Origin: Zygnema cylindricum
Taxonomy: Eukaryota; Streptophyta; Zygnematophyceae; Zygnematales; Zygnemataceae
Assembly: GCA_037447655.1 (NCBI GenBank)
Contig: JBBHKE010003256.1
Span: 62,679-93,103 of the forward strand
Direction: 5' to 3'
Length of the DNA: 30,425 nucleotides
Part shown: one piece after another, positions 20,246 to 30,425 of the stretch
How positions within the stretch are numbered: position 1 is the first letter of the stretch
Layout of the letters: every line of letters starts with the position of its first letter
Program-made: the position numbers and the translations under genes
Notes under the pieces: generated by a model
Databases searched by the model: none
Told to the model about the DNA's origin: nothing
The model's input: the letters and a program-made list of their open reading frames with translations, nothing else

Positions 20246-22030
20246 CTACTGGGTTGCTCTCCAAGAATCGATTTTCCTCCCATTGAGGGGCTGAGGGGGA
20301 CGATTATTGGTGCGCTCACCCCCACTCACAACCGAGATGGCGTTCATGAACACTATGGCCTGTGGAGAAATAAACTCATCACACGAAGTTAGAAACCACT
20401 CCCAAGTATGAGGAACATAAGGAGCAAAAACACTCGCAGACACATACAACTTGGATTTCAAAAATAAACAGAAAAACCACCGTATCCATGCAACTCTCTG
20501 GTTGGTGTATGGTGGGAAGTGCTTTACCTGTTTCACCGATAGGTACTGCGGCTTTTGAAGCACATACCAGTGCACTCGTTCATTGCACTTTGGGGTTGTG
20601 AGGGATCCCGTGTACTTGTAAAACCCAATATCGTTGGTTCCCACAGCCCCTCCGAGGAAGAGCGCGCTCGGATTAAGAAATGAGTGGACGACGTGTGACG
20701 ACACGGTAGTGGGTACCTCTCCGATAAAACTGCAAAAATATGCAAAGGGAAAAAATAAAATAAAAACTAAGTGGAAAGACCATTGGGAATTTCCGAGAAT
20801 TTCATGTGTTAAAAGGCTTGCAGAAAAGTAAAAACAGTTCAAATTACAACTTACCTGTTAAGCCAGGCGTTAGGAACATTGTTAGGGTCGTAACGAAGGA
20901 GCACCGACACGACAGCGAGATCACTCGTATTTCTGACATTCTCGTGCACAAAGTGAATTTCCATGGCGGACAATTGGCCGCCGATTGTGTGCTCCGACGG
21001 AACGTGCACATGGAACTGCTTCAAGCGAAATTTGCCTTCAAAAAGTCGGACCAGGTTCACAGTTTTCTCCTGCGGCACCACCTCTGGAGTCTCCCAGAGC
21101 CATGGCTGATGTCAATATCATTTTGTGGACAGTCACAAAGAGAAATCTTCCAAAAATAATAATTTTCTTTCTTTCAAAGGAGACACCGGAAAATACATTT
21201 GAATCAGTGAATGCCATTTCTTTTACAGCAAACAAATATGATTTATGCCAGCAATAGTTTCAGAGAATTCGATGGCTCGTTACTTTTTGTTTGTAATCTT
21301 TATATATTAATATATTATTTAGGGTAAAAGTAGAACCCAAAGGACAGGCACTAAGAGAAGGTATCGCACCGATTGTATGGCCATTATTTGCGATTGTGTA
21401 ATTGACCCATAACGCGTATCCAAATTTTAATACAGATGTAGTTCCTTTATATACGATGTGGGGCGAGGCGATGTTGATTGGTGATTGTGTTTTTCCAGTG
21501 AGGCAATATGTTGGCTGTAAAGCATACAAAAACACTCACATATGTAAGTCTTATAGGATTTGTTAGCACAATACATGAGATCAGAGCCAATGATTTACAA
21601 AACCGTCAACAAGCTCATACTTTTGACTCATAGTGGATTCTCAACAATGACTGCTATAAAATAACAAGTCGGTAGAACTTGCACATGATTGACGCCTATT
21701 TATTTGCAATATTGTCTCAATTCTTGTTTTTTTCTTTTTTTAAATTGCACCCATTTCAGAAAAGAATAACTTGCTTCTTTGCGTTCATTCTGACTGTAAA
21801 ATTTCTCATCCATATAATAGTTTCTGGCATTAATGCGGTCGCTTCATTTGGAACTTCGACTAACTATGGTTGAATATACCCCTTTTAATAGGCACGTGTC
21901 AACATACCGGCCAATCAGTTCCAGAGAGAGCATAATCGTAAGCCACGGCGTCCATTTTAATTGTGGTGATTGTTAGTACCACAATAGCCAATGCAAAGAG
22001 GCCATTGGTAAAAGCTGCTTTAGAGCCCAT
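20246..22030 (-). CDS. Secreted alpha-carbonic anhydrase, copy B (CA-B), five exons
   Basis: Same reaction and architecture as CA-A. Exons: 22030-21908, 21514-21370, 21083-20855, 20729-20528, 20359-20246. Exon lengths (123, 145, 229, 202, 114) equal those of CA-A; total 270 codons plus TAG. Zinc ligands His114/His116/His133, shuttle His87, Glu120, Thr210 and the Cys45/Cys214 pair are all present. The signal peptide (MGSKAAFTNG... to AVA) has a hydrophobic core of about 12 residues. Intron 2 uses GTGCGA at its donor and CTCCAG at its acceptor. Differences from CA-A are scattered substitutions, for example VRLFEGKFRLK against VQLFEGKFALK, and CNERVHW where CA-A and CA-C have CNEGVHW. A further in-frame ATG lies at 22084, but the start at 22030 gives a normal signal peptide. 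Its 5' end faces CA-C, 999 bp away. Confidence 0.9.
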
Positions 22031-23029
22031 ATTCGCAAAAGGAGAAAAAAAGGGAACAGTCGAAATAATCCAAAAGCAATGCACTCAACAAGAGATTGTT
22101 TTCCTAACAATCTAATGATAAACAAAAAAAGCTCCAATCAGGCGAGTGAACACAATGTGTTGAAAAATACTCTTTATAAAACTCTAGGCGCGACTGATCT
22201 AGAAAAAAATGCAGACAATGTTTCCAAATAAATAGAAAATGTTGTAAAAGGTATATGCAAGAAAGAAAGACTGGTTATGGCGGAAATTGAACAGAGCGTG
22301 GTTTGGAACTTTGAACTTCGAAAAGCTTCGATTGACATTGAGCCGATCTGCTAAATTTAAATGAATTTGACGCACAAGACGACAAGCGGGCAAAGGCAAT
22401 CTACCGGCCGGCAACTCTGTCACGGCGTGTCACGGGAGACGGAGCGTGCAGCCGAAAATAGAGTACGGAAAATTAAACACTATGTACGGAGGATAGAGTT
22501 CGAGACCAGCCGCGACCCTTAACTGCGGGAGGCTCGCTGTTAGAACTCCGTAATACGGTCCACGTCCGAGCCCCTCCTTTGGCGCATCTGCCGTACCATT
22601 CCAGTAAATACGGTATTTCAAAATTCAAATCGAGCCCACGAGGTTTCGCCGAAGCTGAGAGGCCACTTGGAGTTTTGGACGTCCGTCCTTTTAGATTTAT
22701 CCGTACGAGTAGTTCCAGGAACCCTGCATCACATCATACGTCACTTGTCGGTAGTATGTAAAAAACGACAAAACTGCGGTCGGCCGTGAACTTTACAATA
22801 TCCTCCGGAAGTGCTGTTATTGGCTATTGGTTATGCCTCAGAACGCGGACATAAAAAGTTGGACAAACCTGCCGGCCGTCGGAAAATTTCCGCCGTGACA
22901 CTTCAATTTAAATTGAGCACATCGGCCCATTTCATTTCAAGCCTTTGGATCCGTCTCCTCCCAACCTCCCACTCCAACATTCACATTCACTTTTATTTTT
23001 TTCAATCATCTTTTTCTTCATTTGCAAGT
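22031..23029. promoter_or_regulatory. Divergent intergenic region between CA-B and CA-C, probable bidirectional promoter
   Basis: 999 bp between two head-to-head ATGs. The segment 22395-22790 is the best conserved part among the copies at 5025-5962 and 13326-14077, against poorly conserved flanks. It contains CACGACGTGTCAC-type sequence (CACGGCGTGTCAC here) near 22419 and an ACGTCA near 22739. A TATA-like CTTTATA (TATAAAG on the minus strand) is at 22168-22174 towards CA-B, and ACATAAAAAG at 22848 towards CA-C. Transcription starts are not determined. Confidence 0.6.
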
Positions 23030-24803
23030 ATGGCGGCGATAAGAGCACCCTCTCTTAGTGGATTCCGAGCACTGGGTATTTCACTTTTTACGCTCACCGC
23101 AATTATAATGGATGCGATGGCTTTCGACTACGGACTCTCGGGAACCGATTGGCCGGTATGTTGATTTATAGAAATTGGAATATTAGCTTATTTTCATACA
23201 TAAGAAGAGATCGTATTTAACGTGTATCATCAATTGAGCACATTAGATGGCCATTATGTTATCTGAATCGGAGGCATCAAGTAGTGTTAATGTCGTATAG
23301 TGCAAATGTATAAGAGTAAAAAAATAAAAGTTAATATCCTTGATCTTGGAACAAGAATGAATTTAGAGCAATTTTCCAAGGTAAAAAAAGTTTTGTATCC
23401 TGGCTAAAAAGCCAAATGGGTTACTTTTTTTTAGCACAACATTGAGGGTAATGATTTCGAATTAATTTTAGAAATGTCAACTATGCTAACATTAGAAAAT
23501 TTGAATGTTTCTGACTGTTTTCACAGCCAGCTTATTGCCTCACTGGTATCAAACAATCGCCAATCGACATCTCCAAGCCTCACATTGTATATAAAGGGAC
23601 TACAACTGTTTTTAGATTCGCATACAAGTTATGGGCCAATTACACAATCTCAAATACCGGCCACACCATCGGTGCGATACCTTTATGTAATGCGTCCTTG
23701 AAGTTTTACGGTGCTACTAAAGATTAAATTTGCTAAAACTTCTTATAGAGAATAATCTAGAGAAACTAGTGCAGTGTGTCGTCAATTTCTTTTACAACAT
23801 TGTTGCATCCTTCATATTTGTTTGCAGCAACATCCTTATCTTTCGCTGATTCAAATGCCTCTTTGAAAGAAAGAAAAATGAAATCTTTGGGAGAATTTCT
23901 CGTTGTGACTGTCGACAAAATGACATTGACATTGGCTCTGGGAGATTCCAGAGGTGGTGCCACAGGCGAACACTGCGAACCTGGTTCGACTTTTTGAAGG
24001 TGTTTTTGTTTTGAAGCAGTTCCATGTGCACGTTCCGTCCGAGCACACAATCGGCGGCCTTTTATCCGCCATGGAAATCCACTTTGTGCACGAGCGTTTC
24101 AGAAATACGAGTGATATCGCTGTCGTGTCGGTGCTCTTTCGTTACAACCCTAATGATGTCCCTAACACCTGGCTTGACAGGTAAGTTTAATCTTAACCGT
24201 TCTATCGCCCTTTTTTTTAGGTTTCGCAAGCCTCTTACATAAGTCAATAATCTCAAAGACCAAAATTCCCACTTACATTAATAGCTTTTGCCCTTTGCAC
24301 TTTTACAGCTTTATTGGCGAGGTACCCACAACTGTATCGTCACACGGCGTCCCTTCACCTCTTAATCCGAGTGCGCTCTTCCTTGGAGGGGCCGTAGGAA
24401 CCAATAAAATCGGGTTTTACAACTACACAGGATCCCTCACAACCCCGAAGTGCAATGAGGGAGTGCACTGGTATGTGCTTCAAACGCCGCAGTACCTTTC
24501 AGTGAAACAGGTAAACACTTCCTTCCATACATAGACCAGAGAGTTGCGCGGAAACAGTAGATTTTTTGCTTTTTTTTAGCATTGTGGAAATCCAAGTTAT
24601 ATGTGTTTGCGATTTTTTTTGCTCCTTATGTTTCTCACACTTGGGAATGGTTTCTTTCTTCCACGTGTGATGAGTTTATTTCTCCCCAGGCCATAGTTTT
24701 CATGAACGCCATCTCGGTTGTGAGTGGAGGGGAGCGCACCAATAATCGTCCCCCCCAGCCTCTCAATGGGAGGAAAATTGATGCTTGGAACGCGGTTCAG
24801 TAG
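23030..24803 (+). CDS. Secreted alpha-carbonic anhydrase, copy C (CA-C), five exons
   Basis: Exons: 23030-23155, 23527-23671, 23952-24180, 24309-24510, 24690-24803. Exons 2-5 have the same lengths and phases as CA-A and CA-B; exon 1 is one codon longer, giving 271 codons plus TAG. Zinc ligands are His115, His117 and His134, with NTGH (His88) as shuttle, SEH and LTTP conserved, and Cys46/Cys215. The signal peptide is MAAIRAPSLSGFRALGISLF onward, ending near AMA. It is the most diverged of the three (for example EGVFVLKQFH, FNY/YNY changes) and is the closest relative of the pseudogene at 5963, both being plus-strand members of their pairs. Donors GTATG, GTGCG, GTAAG and GTAAA, acceptors all CAG. 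Likely exported; co-regulation with CA-B is inferred from the shared upstream region. Confidence 0.9.
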
Positions 24804-26945
24804 CACGCCTTTTTCGCATGTGGGAACTTATTTCATACTCTGGTTTTTTTAATCGGGTTTGACTGTGGTTGGAGAGAGGAAAATTTGGTGCTCGAAGCGC
24901 AGTTTAGTGGCGGTACAATTACAAATACTTATTTAGTATCTATAATTATATCGATTTTTTTGTTGAATTAACATCTCCTTTGAAGGTTGGTGTTGTGCAA
25001 AGTCATCGTTATCCAAACATTTCGTTTGTTTTTTGTTATGTGTATAGATGGTATTTTTACAAGATAATAGTGTGCAATAGTCGACGATTCTCAATCAAGT
25101 TGTTTTTATTTATAAGTAGAATATTTTAGTTACTCGGTTTTGTTGACCATTTTGTGTGACTGTTGGTACATCGTTATTTCTAATACTTATTCTGAGACCT
25201 TGTACGGTAGTTTTTAACTTTTTATCTAAAATGTAAGGATAAAGTTCCTGTTCGACTTTGAAAAATCTCAAAAATGTGTGACGTGACTTTTTGGATTTGC
25301 TTATGGCTCATAGTTCAATTGTACAAAAGCAATGAAAAACACTAATTGTGGTATCCTGCAGTATACGCATATTATATAGTTTTTTCGAGTGTAGTACGGG
25401 CAAACCACATTTAGCAGTGCAAATTGATTTTACACATTTAAATTACATTTAATACAGTTGATGTTGAACCTATTAGGCAAAGATGTCCACATTCATGAAT
25501 AATCCGTGACACTAAAAACAAAGATCTCAAAAATCATAAACATTTTCCATATATAATCTCCTCAATTTGTCATAGCCATTACTACGTCGCCCACCGTTAT
25601 TAGGGTTAAAACGTTTTTAGGGCAGTCAAAAGGGCGTTATAACTTTGTGATTTAAAATTACCCAAAGGTCTTTTTTATGAAAAAGGAGCATTATTTTTTT
25701 CTTTATCTTAAGGTTTAACTACATGAGATTTAGGAAATTTTCAAATCCATATTGCTTTATGGTCTTCTAAAATACAAAAAAAAAAAATTAATAATAATAA
25801 TAATAATAATAAAAATTTGCAAAAGGTTAAAATCAACAAAAAACACATTAACAGTATCTAAACTTTTTCAAAAATTGGCTCGAATAAACAAATTGGAAAA
25901 AAGGGAAAAAGAAAAAGAAAAAAATGTAAGGATAACCAAGGAAAACCTAGAAAGTTAAAGAGAAATTATGAATTCGATTATTTTAAAAATCAATATTTGT
26001 CATTTTTCAATAAAATCAGTGATGTAACATAGCTTAAAATTTCCGACAATTTCACCCTCGAAAAAAAATAAAATGGAAATCGATACATTTAACAAATCGA
26101 TACATTTAACAAATCAATACGATTAACAAATTGTGGCTTTTTTTTACTGCAACATGGGAGGGGAAGAGGAAGAGGGGGAGAGGGAGGGGGGGAGGGAGGG
26201 GGGAGGGGTAGGAGACAGGGGAGAGGAAGAAAGGAGAGGGAGGGAAGGGGGAGAGGGATAGGGAGAGAGAGGGAAGGGGGATAGGGGAAAGGGAGAGCAA
26301 ATGAAACTTTCCCAAAGAAATTAAAAAAAACAAAAGAAATAAATTGGCCAATCAATAGACCACAATAAAACTTTAAAATTGCATTAGTTTGTATTTTTTT
26401 CCATAACTCGTAACATTTTGTTTTTCGGGCTTGTTTCGGCTTTTTTTTATCCCAATTTATCCCAATTAACTATAAATCAAAATTTGTATTTCAACGATAC
26501 TGTTCTACGCTACAATCCTCGCAAAAAAAAAAAGTGAAATTTGACATTCTTGTCAAATTCAACATTTGTTAGACCAAAATTTTAAATAGTTCAATTGCTC
26601 TAATTTTCCGGAAAGTCGGCGGAAAAAAAATGATCCGGAAAGAAAACGAAAAAAAGGGAAAAAACAAAAAAACAAAAAATCGTTAAAGTCTTTGCCGTAA
26701 AATTGCCGATGTTGAAAAACCCTTTCTATCCCTTCCCTTTTATAAAAATAAAATCCGCAAAAGTCGAATTATTTCCGAAGCTTTCAGCGGAGCTGTCAAA
26801 ATTTTCCTCAAAATTTTCCTCAAATTTTTTTCAAAACTTTCGTGAAACTTCTCCCAAAAACCATTTTCGGAACTCCTCAAAAACTCTTCCAAAACTTCCC
26901 TGAAACTTTCCTGAACCTTTCCTTGAAAATACTCCTCTTTTTTGT
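24804..26945. other. AT-rich intergenic stretch with simple repeats
   Basis: No gene recognised. It holds an (AAT)n microsatellite at 25789-25813, a purine-rich tract at 26154-26300 (plus strand G/A), and a degenerate 12-17-base periodic CTCAAAATTTTC-type stretch at about 26796-26935. The long minus-strand frames across 26089-26355 are translations of the purine/pyrimidine tract. Confidence 0.6.
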
Positions 26946-26959
26946 CTTTTACTTCGGTT

Positions 26960-27256
26960 TTTTAAAAACTGCCATCGACGACTCCTTGTGTTCTTCTTCG
27001 CAATTTTTTAAACCGCCATATCCTCTTCTTCGTCTTTCTCTTCGGTTCTTTTAAACCGCCATAGGCTCTCCTTTTTGTCTTCTTCTTCATATTTCTTTTA
27101 ACCGCTACATACTCCCTTTTGTCCTTTTTTTGGCTTTTTTAAACCGCCATAGGTTCTTTTTCTCTCTTTCTTCGTATTTCTCTAAATCGCCATAACCTCC
27201 TCTTTGTCTTCTTCTTTGTATTTAGGCTTTTTTTGTCTCTTTCTTCGTATTTTATT
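26960..27256. repeat. ~43-bp degenerate minisatellite next to the ThrE-like stop codon
   Basis: A core AAACCGCCAT recurs, with variation, at about 26966, 27010, 27053, 27099, 27141, 27184 and finally (AGATGGCCAT) 27257, mostly 42-46 bp apart. Between cores lies a T/C-rich stretch. On the minus strand the copy at 27011 reads KDEEEDMAV then stop; the gene end at 27255 reads DEDEEEHMAI then stop. Confidence 0.7.
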
Positions 27257-28183
27257 AGATGGCCATATGCTCCTCTTCGTCTTCATCCGAATCCGAGGAC
27301 GAATTCGCTCCGATTTCGTACTTTTCCGATTCCATCTGCGACGCCAAAGTTTTTTTCGTATTCGCCATTCCTTTCGCCTGCCCAAATAAAGCGTTGGGAA
27401 AAACAATCTTCGCTAATAATAAACCGATAGTTATCGAAAGACCGACGACCAACATATCGAAAACAAATCCCATTCCCGATAAAACATCGTCAGAGAGAAT
27501 CGCGGCGACTCCCTGAACCCCGATGCCACCTGGCACGAGGAGAAGGATACCGGAAGTTTTCATGGCCAATGGGAGGTGGCCGGTCAGCTGGGAATAAATC
27601 GTGCCTGCCCGGGGAAAAAAAAAAAAGGGGGAACGAAAAATTAGTTAAGGTGGGACAATTCCGCGGGAAAGGAAGTTTGTCGAAAACCTTCCCAAAAGCT
27701 TGGTTAGAAGAAAAATGAGACTGATTCTAGTTCTTTCGTCTTCATCCCCTCCTACCTCCCTTCCTCTTCCCTCCTAACCCCTTCCATTCCATTCTTCTCA
27801 CATTCCATCCCATTCCGCTCCGCCTCCCTTCCCTTTCCCTCTCTTTCCTCTCCCATTCCTTCCCTCAAAAAAAACATCCAGAAACCCTGAAAGAACCTCA
27901 AAAAAAACCTAAAAAAAAAAACCTCGAAGTAACCTCGAAAAAATCTTAAAAAAATCACACATCTTCCTCTCGTCCTCCCAAAAAAACCCCACTTTTTTCT
28001 TTCTTTTTAAACGCACCGGTTACTCCGATAACGAAGGCGGAAATGACGGAGGAGACGTCTCCGTTCATGGAGGAGGTAGCCGTGGAAGCAATTTGGGCGC
28101 ATCCGGAGACCAGAACCATTCCGGGCCATTGGTCCCATCGGGCACTCAATAAAATATTTGAGGCAAAGGTATACAAAAAAAAC
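27255..28183 (-). CDS. ThrE-like membrane protein (threonine/serine exporter family), C-terminal exons only
   Basis: Two exons are seen: about 28183-28017 and 27604-27255 (stop TAA). The intron donor is GTGCGT at 28016 and the acceptor GGGCAG at 27605, and the codon Gly is split. The first exon encodes NILLSARWDQWPGMVLVSG, a second segment GDVSSVISAFVIGVTG, then TIYSQLTGHLP. The second exon has LLLVPGGIGVQGVAAI and GLSITIGLLLAKIVFP, the membrane-helix pattern of the C-terminal domain of the ThrE/DUF1212-DUF3815 family, known as amino-acid exporters in bacteria and as PRM10-like proteins in fungi. The tail is acidic Ser-rich (SSSDSDEDEEE). The N-terminal domain is not found up to 29200; it may lie in exons I cannot see, or the gene may be broken. 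The left exon edge (acceptor TTTCAG at 28184) is tentative. Confidence 0.6.
27700..27960. repeat. Pyrimidine-rich tract inside the ThrE-like intron
   Basis: The plus strand from about 27741 to 27865 is C/T-rich with CATTCC repeats, followed by an A-rich stretch. It is intronic. The minus-strand frame across it (27958-27752) is low complexity. Confidence 0.5.
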
Positions 28184-28199
28184 CTGAAATAAATTTAAA

Positions 28200-29225
28200 A
28201 AAACACGCAAACAATAGCAAAACAGTAAAAAAAAAAAAAAAAAAAACCATTAAGAGTAGAAAGTTGGGTAAACAAATGGTCAAAAACTAACTAAAACTAC
28301 GCGGCAAATGTCGAAAAATTGCCCAAAAAAAACGTTAAAGAGTAACTTCAAAAAAAAAATTGAGAAGATATATTTGAAAAGACTGCGAATAGAAGATGGC
28401 GGCAGAAATTTTAATTTCAGAAAACTTTACAGGAATTGTTTGTATTTTTCATGCAAAAAAATTTCACCAGAAATTTGAGAGAAAGAGAAGACTACATAAT
28501 CGCAATACAAATTTCTACACGAAGAATAAAAAAAAACAGAATCTACGTCTGTCATATCAATCAACACTAAAACTGGTATGGCAAAAAAAATCCGGAAGAG
28601 AACTTTGAGTGTCTCTTCAGTTTTCCGACACAAATGAAGACCCCTACGAGTAGAAAAAAAATATCGATAGTGGAGCGTCGAGAATCTAAAAATGCCCTCC
28701 CAACCAAAGTTGCAAAAACCTGTTTAAATGAGGAAAGTATATTTACCGGAAAAGGTAAAGAGGAAGATCTTTTAGTCTCCCGATAAAATAAAGCAATATG
28801 CACTTTGTAAATTGAAGATGATCGATACTGGGAAAGGTGACAAACTGACTCAATTAAGTCACAACAACAAATAAAATCAAGTCTTTTTGCCTCCAACGGT
28901 ATACATCAAACTATCTATAATTGATTATACGTGGCATGGAGGTCTCATTTAGGTATTTTTGCCAATCGGAGTCTTTTTCCAATTTTATATTTGCTTCAAA
29001 GAGCTTGCAACAAATGTAAAATTAGTCAGAAAACTGTAGAAAACTCACAAATATTCAATGTACTTCCGTTGGCTAAGGTTTAATTGTTTTAGTTGTTCTA
29101 GTTGTTTTAATGTTTTGATTGTTTCAATAGAACTGTATTCGCTAAAGCGGACATTTTTTAACCTGGGAGATTTAATTTTCACCGAGACCTGTCATTATTG
29201 AAAATGACAACTTAGCATAAATTTG
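28200..29225. other. AT-rich stretch without a recognised gene
   Basis: A 20-base A run lies near 28228. Minus-strand frames at 28633-28427 and 28896-28567 have no recognisable domain and do not match the N-terminal ThrE domain. An ATTGTTTTAGTTGTTCTAG-type short repeat occurs near 29082-29130. Confidence 0.4.
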
Positions 29226-29234
29226 GTGTCGGTA

Positions 29235-29716
29235 AATTCACTTAAGGTTAAACCGACAACTAGAAGATCATCTACATAGACAGCAATCATTACCATCGAT
29301 ACAAGAGTAGAACCAGTCGGCATGGGAAATAGAGATTGTAATCTCTCCCAATAAGACACAATTTTTCACTAGTAAATAAAGCATCGAGAGTTTTGCTCCA
29401 AACTCGCATTTTTCGACTGTAGAACAATTTTTGACCTTGCAAAACCGATGACTCTTATGTAGCCTTTAGGTTGCTCGAGGTATATTCCTTGATCAAGATC
29501 ACAATACAAGAAGTGGTTGGACATCCATTCGGTGAACTTCTCAATTATAAAGAGCAAATACCACAATTCCGATATTGTATGGATTGATAAGAAGTTGCGG
29601 ACCGAGCCATAAGTTCTGGTAAAGTCCACATACTCTTTTTGTAGAAGGCCTTTGTCGACAAGTTTTGGCTTTGAATTGTTTACGTTGTCGACAAATTCCA
29701 GTAACATTCGAAACAC
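29235..29716 (-). pseudogene. Copia III reverse transcriptase fossil
   Basis: The minus-strand frame 29716-29369 contains FTRTYGSVRNFLSIHT and YCDLDQGIYLEQPKGY, matching the RT segment that normally reads Y..V....S.R......A and ..DLDEEIYM.QPEGF. Further down, 29278-29267 encodes YVDD followed by LLVVG, the RT catalytic motif, in another frame. The DVKTAFL segment is badly eroded. It differs from Copia I and II and belongs to another lineage. The GAG, integrase and RNase H parts are absent. Confidence 0.75.
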
Positions 29717-29730
29717 TTCATTTCGACGGC

Positions 29731-30282
29731 GATCCTAGTTTTGATTCCTAGTTTATTCCTGGCTTCGATTCCTAATTTTGATTCCTGATTTCAATTCTTA
29801 ATTTGGATTCCTAGTTTTGATTCCTGGCTTCGATTCCTAATTTCGATTCCTAATTTTGATTCCTAATTCCGATTCTTAGTTCCGCTTCCTAATTTCGATT
29901 CCTAATTTTGATCCCTAATTCCGATTCTTAGTTCCGCTTCCTAATTTTGATTCCTAGTTTCAATTTCTGATTTTGAATCCTAATTTCCATTCCTAGTTTC
30001 CATTCCTAATTCCGCTTCCTATTTCGTTTCCTAGTTTTGATTCCTGATTTCAATTTGTAATTTCGATGCCTAATTTCGATTTCTAATTCCGATTCCTAAT
30101 TTCCATTCCTAACTTCGATTCCTGATTTCGATTCCCGATTTCGATTCCTACTTTCGATTCCTAATTGATTCCTAGTTTCGATTCCTAATTTCAATTCCTA
30201 ATTTCGATTCCTAATTTCGACTCCAAATTTCGATTCCTAATTTTGATTCCTAATTTCAATTTCTAGTTTCGATTCCTAGTAT
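29731..30282. repeat. 13-bp minisatellite (GATTCCTAATTTC family)
   Basis: About 42 degenerate copies of a 13-base unit, with a clean 13-base period checked at 29831, 29844, 29857 and 29870. Variants differ mainly in the AATTT/AGTTT part and in GATTCC/GCTTCC. It starts directly after the Copia III fossil. Confidence 0.9.
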
Positions 30283-30388
30283 CAAACTGATAGGAGGGAT
30301 TAAATTTCATTGTTCGCCGTGATGTGCTACATATCAGCATCAGAACGGCGGAAAGCAGCCAATAGAAACAGTAGAGAGACAACGGAGT

Positions 30389-30391
<3 letters not shown>

Positions 30392-30425
<34 letters not shown>
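30392..30425. repeat. (GA)n microsatellite at the window end
   Basis: Uninterrupted GA dinucleotides run to the last base of the window, so the true length is unknown. Confidence 0.95.

Noticed and set aside
22031-22084. Longer CA-B N-terminus starting at the in-frame ATG at 22084
   Set aside because: The start at 22030 matches CA-A in position and gives a normal signal peptide; the extension is not conserved.
26089-26355. Pro/Leu-rich minus-strand frames
   Set aside because: Low-complexity reading of a G/A-rich stretch, with no domain.
27182-27406. Basic Arg/Lys-rich minus-strand frame
   Set aside because: It overlaps the ThrE-like coding end in another frame and the minisatellite.
28567-28896. 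109-residue minus-strand frame as the missing ThrE N-terminal domain
   Set aside because: No recognisable N-terminal ThrE motifs or membrane-helix spacing, and no matching splice sites.

Overview
The window looks like nuclear DNA of a plant or streptophyte alga. The evidence is spliced genes with GT-AG introns, Copia retrotransposons with a plant-type pol, AT-rich intergenic DNA, minisatellites and foldback-type repeats. No bacterial operon, rRNA gene or CRISPR array is visible. The organism cannot be named from the sequence alone.

The core is a local family of secreted alpha-carbonic anhydrases. Three copies have complete five-exon reading frames with identical intron positions and phases: CA-A (11532-13325, minus), CA-B (20246-22030, minus) and CA-C (23030-24803, plus). 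A fourth copy is a pseudogene (5963-9795, plus). It keeps exon 1 and exon 2 remnants, has a stop in exon 1, is split by a 3.2-kb Copia remnant with a near-perfect 5-bp target duplication, and lacks exons 3-5. CA-B and CA-C are divergent and share a 999-bp intergenic region. Homologous copies of that region lie upstream of CA-A and of the pseudogene. Homology between 9811-14077 and 18810-22805 shows that a block holding the minus-strand gene, its 3' flank and its promoter was duplicated.

Layout: 1-4236 is the pol and gag part of a decayed Copia element (minus), followed by a possible LTR. A tRNA-like SINE head lies near 4751-4852. The CA pseudogene with its nested Copia spans 5025-9800. The CA-A block follows. 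From 14078 to 15667 there is little recognisable sequence. From 15668 to 18464 there is a very large inverted repeat. Its two ~780-bp arms each carry similar ends, so it looks like two head-to-head copies of one non-autonomous element, and a third decayed copy abuts it. The CA-B/CA-C pair follows. After a gene-poor AT-rich stretch, 27255-28183 holds two exons of a ThrE-like (threonine/serine exporter family) membrane protein on the minus strand. A 43-bp minisatellite that resembles the last codons of that gene lies just beyond its stop. The window closes with a third Copia RT fossil, a 13-bp minisatellite and a (GA)n tract.

The three intact CA genes encode 270-271-residue preproteins. Each has an N-terminal signal peptide, the three zinc-binding histidines, the proton-shuttle histidine and the secreted-type cysteine pair. 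They probably act outside the cytosol in CO2/bicarbonate interconversion. The best candidates for something undescribed are the nested giant inverted repeat, the covarying hairpin pair near 7.4-7.6 kb, the tRNA-like SINE with its hairpin tail, and the gene-derived minisatellite.
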